From Stutzerimonas xanthomarina (GTDB taxonomy: Bacteria; Pseudomonadota; Gammaproteobacteria; Pseudomonadales; Pseudomonadaceae), in assembly GCF_003935375.1 (NCBI RefSeq), contig NZ_RHQM01000007.1, positions 153,045 to 217,044 of the forward strand: a stretch of DNA of 64,000 bases. Reading direction: 5' to 3'. The translations under genes and the position numbers were made by a program. Numbering within the stretch: position 1 is the first letter of the stretch; the number at the start of each line of letters is the position of its first letter. Below are positions 53,746 to 62,029 of this stretch, in pieces. A model generated the notes under the pieces. The model searched no databases. It was not told where the DNA came from and was given only the letters and a program-made list of their open reading frames with translations.

Positions 53746-55242
53746 ATGAACAGCGAAAGCGTCACGCTACAAGCGCATTACCTCAAGGCCGATCGCATCA
53801 TGCTGGGTGTGATCTGGTTTCTGGTCGCCTATTCGTTCGGCGTGGCGGCTTTCCATGGCACTTGGGCGCAAGCACTGGTCATCGGCGGGCTGACCGGCGT
53901 GGCGGTAACTGCGCTGTACATGCTGATCCCTGGTCAACGCCTGCTGCGCTGTCTGATCGGCGCCGCATTCATGGTGTTCTCCGCGCTGCATATCAACCAG
54001 GCACACGGCATGCTGGAGATGCATTTCGGCATCTTCGCCCTGTTGGCGTTCCTGGTGTATTACCGCGACTGGCTGCCCATCGTGGTCGCCGCGCTGACCA
54101 TCGCCGTGCACCACCTGAGCTTTTTCGCCCTGCAACAACAGGGCACCGACGTATTCCTGATGCCCGATGGCAACTGGGGCGAGGTATTCCTGCATGCGTT
54201 CTACGTGGTGCTGGAAAGCGCAATCCTGGTCTATCTGGCGATCCGTGCCGCCGCCGAGGCCCGCGAAGGCGAAGCGCTGCTCGGCGCTGCCGCCGCCATC
54301 ACCGCGCGTCCCGAACGCATCGATCTGAGCTACCGCAGCCAGGTCAGCGGGCCGGTCACCCAGCGCTTCAATCAACTGCTCGACCAGCTGGGCGATCTGG
54401 TCGGCGCCGTGGTACGCGACACCGCGGGGCTGGGCGGCACCGCTGCCAACCTCAGCGAGGCAACCCGCCAGCTGCGTGACGGTGCCAGCCGCCAACTGGA
54501 TGAGACTGCCTACATGGTCGAAGCCATGCAGCAGATGACCGTAGCCATCGATGACGTCGCCGGCCACGCCGATCGCGCGGCGCAGGCTGCCCAGGGTGCC
54601 AGCCAGAAGGCCGGCCAGGGCCGCAGCGCGGTCAGCGGCGTGCGCAGCGAGATCGGCACCCTTGCCGAACACATCGAAGGCACCGACCGCGTGGTTCAGG
54701 ACCTGGCTGCGCAATCGGAGCAGATCGACCGCGTGCTGGAGGTGATCCGTACCATCGCCGAACAGACCAACCTGCTCGCCCTCAATGCCGCCATCGAGGC
54801 CGCAAGAGCCGGGGAACAGGGTCGCGGGTTCGCCGTGGTCGCCGACGAGGTGCGCACTCTGGCGCAGAAGACCGCAGCTTCCACCACCGAGATCCAGGGC
54901 ATCATCAGCCGCCTGCAGCAAGGCAGTCGCAAGGCCACCGAAGCGATGCAGAACAGCCGCGACAGCGTGGCCCGTTGCGTGAGCAGCAGCCAGGACACCA
55001 CCGCCCTGCTGGACGCCATCGCCAGCGAGATCGAGGGCATCAGCCAGATGAACGAAATGATTGCCGCCGCGACCCACGAACAGACCGCGGTTTCAGCCGA
55101 TATGGGGCGTCATCTGCAGAGCGTGCAGCAGGTCGCCGAGCGTAACGCAGGGGACGCCAGCGAGCTGGATAACGATGGACGTCAGCTGCACGAGCTGGCC
55201 GGTCGCCTCGGCAGCCTCAGCAGCCGCTTCACCGTGCGGTGA
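53746..55242 (+). CDS. Methyl-accepting chemotaxis protein with multi-helix membrane domain
   Basis: 498-aa chemoreceptor. N-terminal six-helix integral sensor (about 15-170) with histidines in HYLKA, HGTW and HHLSFFAL, no periplasmic loop domain; then a HAMP-like segment and an MCP signalling domain with the hairpin [35 protein letters not shown] (core only). It resembles receptors sensing redox or membrane state. Own ribosome site and gap from the Cfa gene. Confidence 0.9.
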   Translation: MNSESVTLQAHYLKADRIMLGVIWFLVAYSFGVAAFHGTWAQALVIGGLTGVAVTALYMLIPGQRLLRCLIGAAFMVFSALHINQAHGMLEMHFGIFALLAFLVYYRDWLPIVVAALTIAVHHLSFFALQQQGTDVFLMPDGNWGEVFLHAFYVVLESAILVYLAIRAAAEAREGEALLGAAAAITARPERIDLSYRSQVSGPVTQRFNQLLDQLGDLVGAVVRDTAGLGGTAANLSEATRQLRDGASRQLDETAYMVEAMQQMTVAIDDVAGHADRAAQAAQGASQKAGQGRSAVSGVRSEIGTLAEHIEGTDRVVQDLAAQSEQIDRVLEVIRTIAEQTNLLALNAAIEAARAGEQGRGFAVVADEVRTLAQKTAASTTEIQGIISRLQQGSRKATEAMQNSRDSVARCVSSSQDTTALLDAIASEIEGISQMNEMIAAATHEQTAVSADMGRHLQSVQQVAERNAGDASELDNDGRQLHELAGRLGSLSSRFTVR

Positions 55243-55256
55243 AGCGGCGGAGCCAG

Positions 55257-56588
55257 TCAGCGCCGCCGGCGCCCGGCCGAATGACCAATCGCCATTGCGT
55301 TTGGCTGTTCGAAGGCCGCACACACCGCCGGCACCAGTAGCCGAGCATGGAGCGGGATTTCCAGCCCGCTGTCGTTCAGCACGATCACCCCATCGGCATG
55401 CAGCTGCTGCAGCGCGGGCCAATGCCGCGCGTAGCGCTGCCGCACATCCACGCCGCAGTGCTGGCTGAGCGCGTCGAAATCCAGCGCGAAGGTGCAGCGC
55501 AGGTGTTCGAGCAGCGACTGATGCAGCGGATCGACATGGCTGGCGTGCAGACCGCAAATGCTCGGTAGCTGGTCCTGGTCGAGCGCCTGCTGATAGGCCT
55601 GCGCGGTGCTGGCGTTCTGACAATAAAGGCCATCGACCCGGCTTATCGCGCCCACCCCGAAACCCAGGTGATCGCATTCGCCGTGCAGGGTGTAGCCATG
55701 GATATCGTGGTGCAGCGCGCCGATCTCCTGAGCCATCGCCAGATCGTCGTGAGGCAGGACGAACTTGCCCAGCCCGATGTAGCGGTAGCCGGCGGCGCTG
55801 AGCTGCTCGACACCATGGCGGTACATCGCCAGCGTATCGGCCACCGAAGCCAGGCCGAGGCGCGCGGGATTGGAAGCGACCAGAGGCGCGTCGCGGTAAT
55901 CGAACATCGTCACCTGATCGGGCGCCAGCTCGATGATCGACGCCAACTTGCGCGCGAAGCTGGCCGGCGTCTGCCAGGACCTGCCGTAGCCAAGATCAAG
56001 ATTCACCGAGCGGTAATGCAACGCATGGGCGGCTTCGATCACCGCGCGGATGCGCGCCGAGCTGCGGAAGTACTCGACCGTGCTGCCGTCGTCCGCGCGC
56101 AGATCGGGCACCGCGACGCTGAGCTGGTTGAAGCCGAGCTCGTGCAGCGCGCCAATCAGCGGCCAGTCGACATGAGCCAGCTCGACTTCAGCGAGAAAGC
56201 TGCCGGCATGGGAATCGACGAAACTGAAACGGCTTCTGAGCAGCGTCATCAGCTCTCGTAACGCGGCGATGCCCAGCGTGCCGGTGCTCAGCCGCAATTG
56301 CTCGACCTGCTGCAGCGGCCCGGCATGGCAACCGAGCTGTTCGATCTCGCGGTGCAGCCGCAGCTGATAGGCCGCGGCCTCGCCAGGCTGCAGCTCGACG
56401 CCACCGGGCTGGTGGATGGATATCGACAGCGGGCGGCCGGCGCGACGCCCCTCGCGCAACGCACGCAGCAGATCCAGCGGGGCGATCCGGTCGCTGAAAT
56501 CGGCCGCAGCCGGATAGGTGCAGTGCCTCTGCCCGATTTGTCCGTAGCGTTGTACCAGCGCGTCGTCCCAGGTCACTGAGCCAAGCAT
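55257..56588 (-). CDS. HemN-like protein lacking the radical-SAM cysteine motif
   Basis: 443-aa homologue of oxygen-independent coproporphyrinogen III oxidase. The C-terminal two thirds align by eye with HemN (ELGFNQLSVAVPD, YRSVNLDLGYG, YRYIGLGKFVLPHDDLAMAQ, GYTLHGECDHLGFGVGAIS, CQN). But where HemN has HIPFCxxxCxxC this protein reads SISIHQPGGVELQPG, and GGGTP is GTL. Without the cluster ligands it should not be a radical-SAM enzyme; it may bind heme precursors or heme. An Anr/Dnr-type box lies upstream. Confidence 0.85.
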   Translation of the reverse strand: MLGSVTWDDALVQRYGQIGQRHCTYPAAADFSDRIAPLDLLRALREGRRAGRPLSISIHQPGGVELQPGEAAAYQLRLHREIEQLGCHAGPLQQVEQLRLSTGTLGIAALRELMTLLRSRFSFVDSHAGSFLAEVELAHVDWPLIGALHELGFNQLSVAVPDLRADDGSTVEYFRSSARIRAVIEAAHALHYRSVNLDLGYGRSWQTPASFARKLASIIELAPDQVTMFDYRDAPLVASNPARLGLASVADTLAMYRHGVEQLSAAGYRYIGLGKFVLPHDDLAMAQEIGALHHDIHGYTLHGECDHLGFGVGAISRVDGLYCQNASTAQAYQQALDQDQLPSICGLHASHVDPLHQSLLEHLRCTFALDFDALSQHCGVDVRQRYARHWPALQQLHADGVIVLNDSGLEIPLHARLLVPAVCAAFEQPNAMAIGHSAGRRRR

Positions 56589-56660
56589 GAGAGCCTCCCG
56601 GCTGCGAATATCGCGTCTGTTGCTTTACGCGGCATCATCCGCGAGCCGCTGCGGGCGACG

Positions 56661-56674
56661 TTGACGTCCGTCAA
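56661..56674 (-). promoter_or_regulatory. Anr/Dnr (FNR-type) box before the HemN-like gene
   Basis: TTGACGTCCGTCAA is a perfect 5-4-5 palindrome in the FNR/Anr half-site register. On the minus strand, 21 bp later, GATGAT can serve as -10, matching a class II site near -41.5. The gene ATG follows about 72 bp after the box. Confidence 0.6.
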
Positions 56675-56852
56675 GTAGGTGACAGATGGCCACGGCGAGC
56701 AGCCGGACGGTCAGAACTCCAACGCGAAACACGATGTGCTGCTTGAACAACAGCCCCTCGCGAACGCCGTTCGACCAGCCGACGTTTTGAAAAAGCCCGC
56801 AGCACGATGGTATTGATAGTGCGCCATCCATGCACCCCGGAGCCCGAACGTG

Positions 56853-57608
56853 ATGCCAGCGTCCCTGATTTCCGCCCTGCGCTCGGCGCACCATGTCGTC
56901 GTGTTCACCGGTGCTGGCGTTTCCGCCGAGAGCGGCATCCCGACCTTCCGCGACGCGCTGACCGGTTTATGGGAGCGTTTCGATCCGGGCGAGCTGGCCA
57001 CGCCCGAAGCGTTTCGCCGCGATCCGGCGCTGGTCTGGGGCTGGTATGAATGGCGGCGCATGCGCGTCCTCCAATCCCAGCCGAATCCTGCTCATCTGGC
57101 CATCGCCGACCTCGCGCGCCATGTACCGCAACTGACGCTGATCACGCAGAACGTCGACGACCTGCACGAGCGTGCCGGCAGCGAGGATGTCATTCACCTG
57201 CACGGCAGCCTGCACCGACCGCGCTGTTTCGCCTGCGCTCGCGAGCCAGCCGAGCCTCTGCCGGCTGCCGACGAGCCCGAAGGCGGTCGTCGCCTCGAAC
57301 CGCCCCGTTGCAGCCACTGCGGCGGACGGCTGCGCCCAGGCGTCGTCTGGTTCGGCGAGAGCCTGCCCGTCGCTGCACTCAGTGCCGCGTTCCAGGCGGC
57401 TGGCGAATGCGACCTGCTGCTATCGGTGGGCACCTCCGGCGTGGTCTACCCCGCGGCCGAGGTACCACACCGGGCGCGCGACGCCGGAGCCGCCGTGGTG
57501 CACGTCAACCCGCAAGGCGAGGCGACCGGCAGCGACCGCGAACACCTGCTTGCCCTCCCCGCTGGCAAGGCACTGCCCGAATTGCTCCGCGAGGCGTTTG
57601 GCGCCTGA
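56853..57608 (+). CDS. cobB: NAD-dependent deacylase, class III sirtuin
   Basis: 251-aa Sir2 family enzyme. GAGVSAESGIPTFR NAD site, YEWRR with the Tyr-x-x-Arg pair selecting succinyl/malonyl lysines, TQNVDDLHERAG with catalytic HLHGSL, and two CxxC zinc pairs (CFAC, CSHC). It removes acyl groups from lysines in the cytoplasm. GTG 56850 just before is an alternative start. Confidence 0.92.
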   Translation: MPASLISALRSAHHVVVFTGAGVSAESGIPTFRDALTGLWERFDPGELATPEAFRRDPALVWGWYEWRRMRVLQSQPNPAHLAIADLARHVPQLTLITQNVDDLHERAGSEDVIHLHGSLHRPRCFACAREPAEPLPAADEPEGGRRLEPPRCSHCGGRLRPGVVWFGESLPVAALSAAFQAAGECDLLLSVGTSGVVYPAAEVPHRARDAGAAVVHVNPQGEATGSDREHLLALPAGKALPELLREAFGA

Positions 57609-57676
57609 TGCAGAAACAATCTGCGCCCGGCCTCGGGTCCTGATCGCCCCAAAGCGGGGAGCGCGCCCGCACCGAC

Positions 57677-57691
57677 GCACTGTTCTGGTTC
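57677..57691 (+). promoter_or_regulatory. Candidate NtrC site before nirB
   Basis: GCACTGTTCTGGTTC matches GCAC-N6-GGTGC but for one base in the right half, 120 bp upstream of the sigma-54-like promoter. Confidence 0.4.
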
Positions 57692-57812
57692 AAGCCTGCC
57701 CCGCCCAGGTCGCAGTGACGGAGGCTGATCGCTCAGCATCCGAGCGACCCGCACCGCGCAACACCGCGCAGTCGCGCGCCTGGCAGCCGCAAATCCATGC
57801 TGCCGGACAAGC

Positions 57813-57828
57813 TGGCATACAACCTGCA
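57813..57828 (+). promoter_or_regulatory. Sigma-54 promoter of nirBD
   Basis: TGGCATACAACCTGCA retains GG and GC at correct -24/-12 spacing, with TGGCA and TGCA intact. Transcription start near 57840 would produce a leader beginning just before the two ANTAR hairpins. Confidence 0.6.
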
Positions 57829-57870
57829 ACCACCCTGACAACACCTGCCGCCTCGCGGCAGAACGTCCCA

Positions 57871-57934
57871 GACGGTCAGCGGCGACCGTCAAGCCAACAG
57901 GCGCGGGACTGGGTGTAGCAGGCAACGAGGCCTG
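57871..57934 (+). ncRNA. NasT-type ANTAR two-hairpin leader motif
   Basis: Hairpin 1 is GACGGTC-AGCGGC-GACCGTC (57871-57890); hairpin 2 is CAGGC-AACGAG-GCCTG (57919-57934). Both hexaloops carry A at position 1 and G at position 4, the signature recognised by ANTAR antiterminators such as NasT/NasR. A strong terminator follows. Known: NasT binding to this type of leader allows transcription of nitrate/nitrite assimilation genes when nitrate or nitrite is present. Confidence 0.8.
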
Positions 57935-57967
57935 ACCGACCACCCCACACACCACTAATTACCAGGC

Positions 57968-58014
57968 AAAGGCGCCTGGAGCTGATACCAGCTCCAGGCG
58001 CCTTTTTGCGTTTT
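57968..58014 (+). terminator. Conditional terminator in the nirB leader
   Basis: 17-bp perfect stem (57968-57984 with 57989-58005) and a four-base ATAC loop, followed by TTTTTGCGTTTT. It lies 40 nt before nirB inside the leader, so it must be bypassed for expression. Confidence 0.88.
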
Positions 58015-58053
58015 GCCGGCCCAGTGCCGCAGCAGCTCGACTGAGGAAAGGCC

Positions 58054-60612
58054 ATGAGTTCTACCGTCACTCCGCTCACGCTCGAAAAACTGGTCATCGT
58101 CGGCAACGGCATGGTCGGTCACCACTGCATCGAACAGCTGATCGAGCGCGGCGCCCTCACCCGCTACGAGCTGCATGTGTTCGGCGAGGAGCGCCAGCGC
58201 GCCTATGACCGCGTGCACCTGTCCGAATACTTCGGCGGTCGCGATGCCGAGTCGCTGGCCATGTGCGAGGCCGACTACTACAGCAGCCACGGCGTCTACA
58301 CCCATCTGGGCGTTCAGGTGCTGGGCATCGACCGCGAGCGCAAGGAAGTCGTTACCAGTGCCGGCCGCCAGCCCTACGACCAACTGATTCTTGCCACCGG
58401 CTCCTACCCCTTCGTGCCACCGATCAGCGGTGCCGAAGGCAGCGCGCGGCTGGTCTACCGCACCCTCGACGACCTTGATGCGATTCGTGCGGCCGCCAGC
58501 GGCGCCAGGCGCGGTGTGGTGGTCGGCGGCGGTCTGCTCGGCCTGGAAGCGGCCAACGCGCTGAAGTCGCTCGGCCTGGAAGCCCATGTCGTCGAATTCG
58601 CCCCGCGCCTGATGCCGGTGCAGCTGGACGGCGAAGGCGGTGCGGCGTTGAAGGCGCGCATCGAGGCCCTCGGCGTTGGCGTGCATCTGTCGCGCGCCAC
58701 CCAGGAGATCGTCGCCGGCGAGGACTACGCCTGGCGGATGAACTTCACCGACGGCGAATTCCTCGAAACCGACCTGATCGTGTTTTCCGCCGGCATCCGC
58801 CCGCAAGACGCCCTCGGCCATGTCGCGGAGCTGGAGATCGCTCCGCGCGGCGGCATCGTGATCGACAGCGAGTGCCGCACCTCGGACCCGGCAATCTTCG
58901 CCATAGGCGAATGCGCCAGCTGGAACGGCAGCGTGTTCGGCCTGGTCGCGCCCGGCTACAGCATGGCCCGCAGCGTCGCCGCGCAGCTGGCCGAGGAACC
59001 GCACGAGCCCTTCTACGGCGCCGACATGTCGACCAAGCTCAAGCTGCTCGGCGTCGACGTCGGTTCCATCGGGGATGCCCACGGCGCCACACCCGGCTCG
59101 CGCAGTTACCGTTTCATCGACGAGGCCAGTGCCAGCTACCGTCGACTGGTGGTATCCGCCGATGGCAAGACCGTGCTCGGCGCGGTGCTGGTCGGTGACA
59201 ACAGCTACTACGACACCCTGGTGCAGTACGCGCAGAACGGCATCAAGCTGCCGGCCGATCCGTCCGCGCTGATCCTGCCGCAGACCGAGGGCGCTCCGAC
59301 CCTTGGCCCGGACGCCCTGCCGGCCAGCGCGACCATCTGCTCCTGTCACAACGTCAGCAAGGGCGCGGTCTGCTGCCAGGTCGATGCCGGCGTCACCGAT
59401 CTCGGCGAATTGAAAGCCATCACCAAGGCCGCCACCGGCTGCGGCGGCTGCAGCGCCCTGCTCAAACTGGTGTTCGACGCCGAGCTGGCCGCGCGCGGCG
59501 TGGCGGTGGACAAGAGCCTCTGCGAGCACTTCGCCTACACCCGTCAGGAGCTTTACGGCATCGTCCGCGTCGAGGGCATCCAGAGCTTCGCCGAACTGCT
59601 GGCCAAACACGGCCGCGGCCATGTCGGCTGCGACATCTGCAAGCCGACGGTGGGTTCGATCCTGGCCTCGTGCTGGAACCAGCCGATCACCGATCCGGCG
59701 CTGATTCCGCTGCAGGACACCAACGACACCTTCATGGCCAACATGCAGAAGAACGGCACCTACTCGGTGGTGCCGCGCATCCCGGGTGGCGAGATCACCC
59801 CCGAGGGGCTGATCGCCATCGGCGAGGTGGCGAAGAAATACGACCTCTACACCAAGATCACCGGCGGCCAGCGCATCGACCTGTTCGGCGCCCAGCTGCA
59901 CGAGCTGCCGGACATCTGGGGCGAGCTGATCGCCGCCGGCTTCGAAACCGGTCACGCCTACGGCAAGAGCCTGCGCACGGTGAAATCCTGCGTCGGCAGC
60001 ACCTGGTGCCGTTACGGCGTGCAGGACAGCGTCGGCATGGCGCTGCGCCTGGAGGACCGCTACAAGGGGTTGCGCGCGCCGCACAAGATCAAGTTCGCCG
60101 TCTCCGGCTGCACCCGCGAATGCGCCGAGGCGCAGAGCAAGGACATCGGCGTGATCGCCACCGACAAGGGCTGGAACCTCTACATCTGCGGCAACGGCGG
60201 CATGCGCCCGCGACATGCCGAGCTGTTCGCCACCGATCTCGATGACGAAACGCTGATCCGCATCATCGACCGCGTCTTGATGTTCTACGTGCGCACCGCC
60301 GACAAGCTGCAGCGCACCTCAGTCTGGCGCGAGAGCCTGGAAGGCGGCCTGGACTATCTGAAGGACGTCATCCTCGACGACAGCCTGAATCTCGCCGCCG
60401 AGCTGGAAAGCCAGATGCAGCACGTGGTCGACAGCTACCAGTGCGAATGGGCCAACGCCATCAGCGACCCGGAAAAGCTCAAGCGCTTCCGCACCTTCGT
60501 CAACGACGGCCGCGGCGACCCCGACATCCACTTCGTCAAGGAGCGCGGCCAGCGTCGGCCGGTACGCGCCAGCGAACTTCACCTGATCCCACTTACCCAG
60601 GAGGTGCTCTGA
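58054..60612 (+). CDS. nirB: Assimilatory NAD(P)H nitrite reductase large subunit
   Basis: 852-aa cytoplasmic siroheme enzyme reducing nitrite to ammonium. N-terminal FAD/NAD part (LVIVGNGMVGHHCIEQL, VVVGGGLLGLEAANAL), BFD-type [2Fe-2S] motifs CSCHN and CGGC around 430-470, then siroheme/[4Fe-4S] domain with TVKSCVGSTWCRYG and SGCTRECAEAQ. GAGGAAAG precedes ATG 58054. Overlaps nirD by one base. Confidence 0.96.
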   Translation: MSSTVTPLTLEKLVIVGNGMVGHHCIEQLIERGALTRYELHVFGEERQRAYDRVHLSEYFGGRDAESLAMCEADYYSSHGVYTHLGVQVLGIDRERKEVVTSAGRQPYDQLILATGSYPFVPPISGAEGSARLVYRTLDDLDAIRAAASGARRGVVVGGGLLGLEAANALKSLGLEAHVVEFAPRLMPVQLDGEGGAALKARIEALGVGVHLSRATQEIVAGEDYAWRMNFTDGEFLETDLIVFSAGIRPQDALGHVAELEIAPRGGIVIDSECRTSDPAIFAIGECASWNGSVFGLVAPGYSMARSVAAQLAEEPHEPFYGADMSTKLKLLGVDVGSIGDAHGATPGSRSYRFIDEASASYRRLVVSADGKTVLGAVLVGDNSYYDTLVQYAQNGIKLPADPSALILPQTEGAPTLGPDALPASATICSCHNVSKGAVCCQVDAGVTDLGELKAITKAATGCGGCSALLKLVFDAELAARGVAVDKSLCEHFAYTRQELYGIVRVEGIQSFAELLAKHGRGHVGCDICKPTVGSILASCWNQPITDPALIPLQDTNDTFMANMQKNGTYSVVPRIPGGEITPEGLIAIGEVAKKYDLYTKITGGQRIDLFGAQLHELPDIWGELIAAGFETGHAYGKSLRTVKSCVGSTWCRYGVQDSVGMALRLEDRYKGLRAPHKIKFAVSGCTRECAEAQSKDIGVIATDKGWNLYICGNGGMRPRHAELFATDLDDETLIRIIDRVLMFYVRTADKLQRTSVWRESLEGGLDYLKDVILDDSLNLAAELESQMQHVVDSYQCEWANAISDPEKLKRFRTFVNDGRGDPDIHFVKERGQRRPVRASELHLIPLTQEVL

Positions 60613-60995
60613 TGAGCCAGTCCAACGTCGTTCGTCTCGACTCCCGTTCCGCAGCCCCGGCGGCCTGGCAGGCACTGTGCAGCCGTGCTGATCTGGTCGC
60701 CAATTCCGGTGTAGTGGCCTGGCACGAAGGCGCCCAGGTGGCGCTGTTCCACCTGCCCGACAACGCCGAAGGCGAGCAGCTGTTCGCCATCGACAATCGC
60801 GACCCCAAGTCCGGCGCCAACGTCATCGGCCGCGGCATCGTCGGCAACGTCAAGGGTGAGCTGGTGATCGCTTCGCCGCTGTACAAACAGCACTTCCGCC
60901 TCGCCGATGGCACCTGCATGGAATACCCCGAACAAAGCCTGCGCGTCTGGCCGGTGCGTCTGGAGGGAGACGAGGTGCAAATCGCCGTCGGCTGA
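60612..60995 (+). CDS. nirD: Nitrite reductase small subunit NirD
   Basis: 127-aa Rieske-fold partner without Rieske cysteines (as normal for NirD): SGVVAWHEGAQVALFHLP, LFAIDNRDPKSGANVIGRGIVG and ASPLYKQHFRL. The start shares a base with the nirB stop. Confidence 0.93.
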   Translation: MSQSNVVRLDSRSAAPAAWQALCSRADLVANSGVVAWHEGAQVALFHLPDNAEGEQLFAIDNRDPKSGANVIGRGIVGNVKGELVIASPLYKQHFRLADGTCMEYPEQSLRVWPVRLEGDEVQIAVG

Positions 60996-61163
60996 TCGCC
61001 GCCGCTCACTCGCGCGGCTCACCGCTCCCAAATCGTACCGATCCATGGGAGCGGCCTTGGCCGCGAACCTGACCTCAATTCGCCAGCAATTCACATCGCT
61101 CAGCCAGCGCCCCGCGACCGCCGTCGGGGGCTTGGCCCCTCACTGCCATTCAGAGAGACCGCC

Positions 61164-61976
61164 ATGTCCTACATCATCCCCTCCGAGTTCGTCACCAAGA
61201 TGGTGGACGCCGGTGAATCGAAGATCTTCATGTCCACCCGCGACACACTGATCCGCGCCTTCATGGCTGGCGCCATCCTCTCCCTCGCCGCGGTGTTCGC
61301 CGTGGCCGTGACCGTGCAGACCGGCTCGCCGCTGGTCGGCGCGATGCTGTTTCCGGTCGGTTTCATCATGCTTTACCTGATGGGCTTCGACCTGCTCACC
61401 GGGGTATTCATGCTCACTCCGCTGGCCCTGCTCGACCGCCGTCCTGGCGTGACCGTGAGCGGCATTCTGCGCAACTGGGGCTGGGTATTTCTCGGCAACT
61501 TCGCCGGTGCGCTGGTGGTCGCCTTCATGATGGCCTTCGTCTTCACCATGGGCTTTTCCACCGACCCGGGGCCGATCGGCGAGAAGATCTCGCACATTGG
61601 TGAGGCACGCACGCTGGGCTACGCCGAGTTCGGTGCAGCGGGCTGGGCGACCATCTTTCTGCGCGGCATGCTGTGCAACTGGATGGTCTCGATGGGCGTG
61701 GTCGGCGCGATGATCTCCACCTCGGTCAGCGGCAAAGTCATCGCCATGTGGATGCCGATCATGCTGTTCTTCTTCATGGGCTTCGAGCATTCGGTGGTGA
61801 ACATGTTTCTGTTCCCCTCGGCGATGATCATGGGCGGCGACTTCTCGGTGATGGACTACATGCTCTGGAACGAGATCCCCACCGCGCTGGGCAACCTGGT
61901 CGGCGGCCTGGCCTTCACCGGCCTGACGCTCTACACCACCCACGTGCGCACCGCACCCAAACGCACCGTCTACTGA
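61164..61976 (+). CDS. Formate/nitrite family transporter
   Basis: 270-aa FNT-family pentameric channel with six helices; conserved LVGAMLFPVGFIMLYLMGFDLLTG and ANMFLFPSAMIMGGDF-like segments (GFEHSVVNMFLFP). Next to nirBD it most likely imports nitrite (NirC-type role). 168-bp gap from nirD, so possibly its own promoter. Confidence 0.93.
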   Translation: MSYIIPSEFVTKMVDAGESKIFMSTRDTLIRAFMAGAILSLAAVFAVAVTVQTGSPLVGAMLFPVGFIMLYLMGFDLLTGVFMLTPLALLDRRPGVTVSGILRNWGWVFLGNFAGALVVAFMMAFVFTMGFSTDPGPIGEKISHIGEARTLGYAEFGAAGWATIFLRGMLCNWMVSMGVVGAMISTSVSGKVIAMWMPIMLFFFMGFEHSVVNMFLFPSAMIMGGDFSVMDYMLWNEIPTALGNLVGGLAFTGLTLYTTHVRTAPKRTVY

Positions 61977-61993
61977 CCCTGGAGTGAACGAAG

Positions 61994-62023
61994 GCCCCGG
62001 CTCGCATGCGCGCCGGGGCTTTT
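61994..62023 (+). terminator. Terminator after the FNT gene
   Basis: GCCCCGGC (61994-62001) pairs with GCCGGGGC (62012-62019), 10-nt loop, then TTTT. It lies directly before the kinase/phosphatase start, so that gene may be partly attenuated. Confidence 0.75.
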
Positions 62024-62029
62024 GCGCAG

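Larger units (their letters stand above)
57609..58053. other. Regulatory leader region of nirB
   Basis: 445 bp without a coding frame. It contains, in order, an NtrC-like site, a sigma-54-like promoter, two ANTAR-type hairpins and a strong terminator, described separately. Confidence 0.8.

Noticed and set aside
57955..60216. 753-residue open frame antisense to nirB
   Set aside because: Opposite strand of a certain gene; high GC and codon mirror effects make such long shadows. No ribosome site or family.
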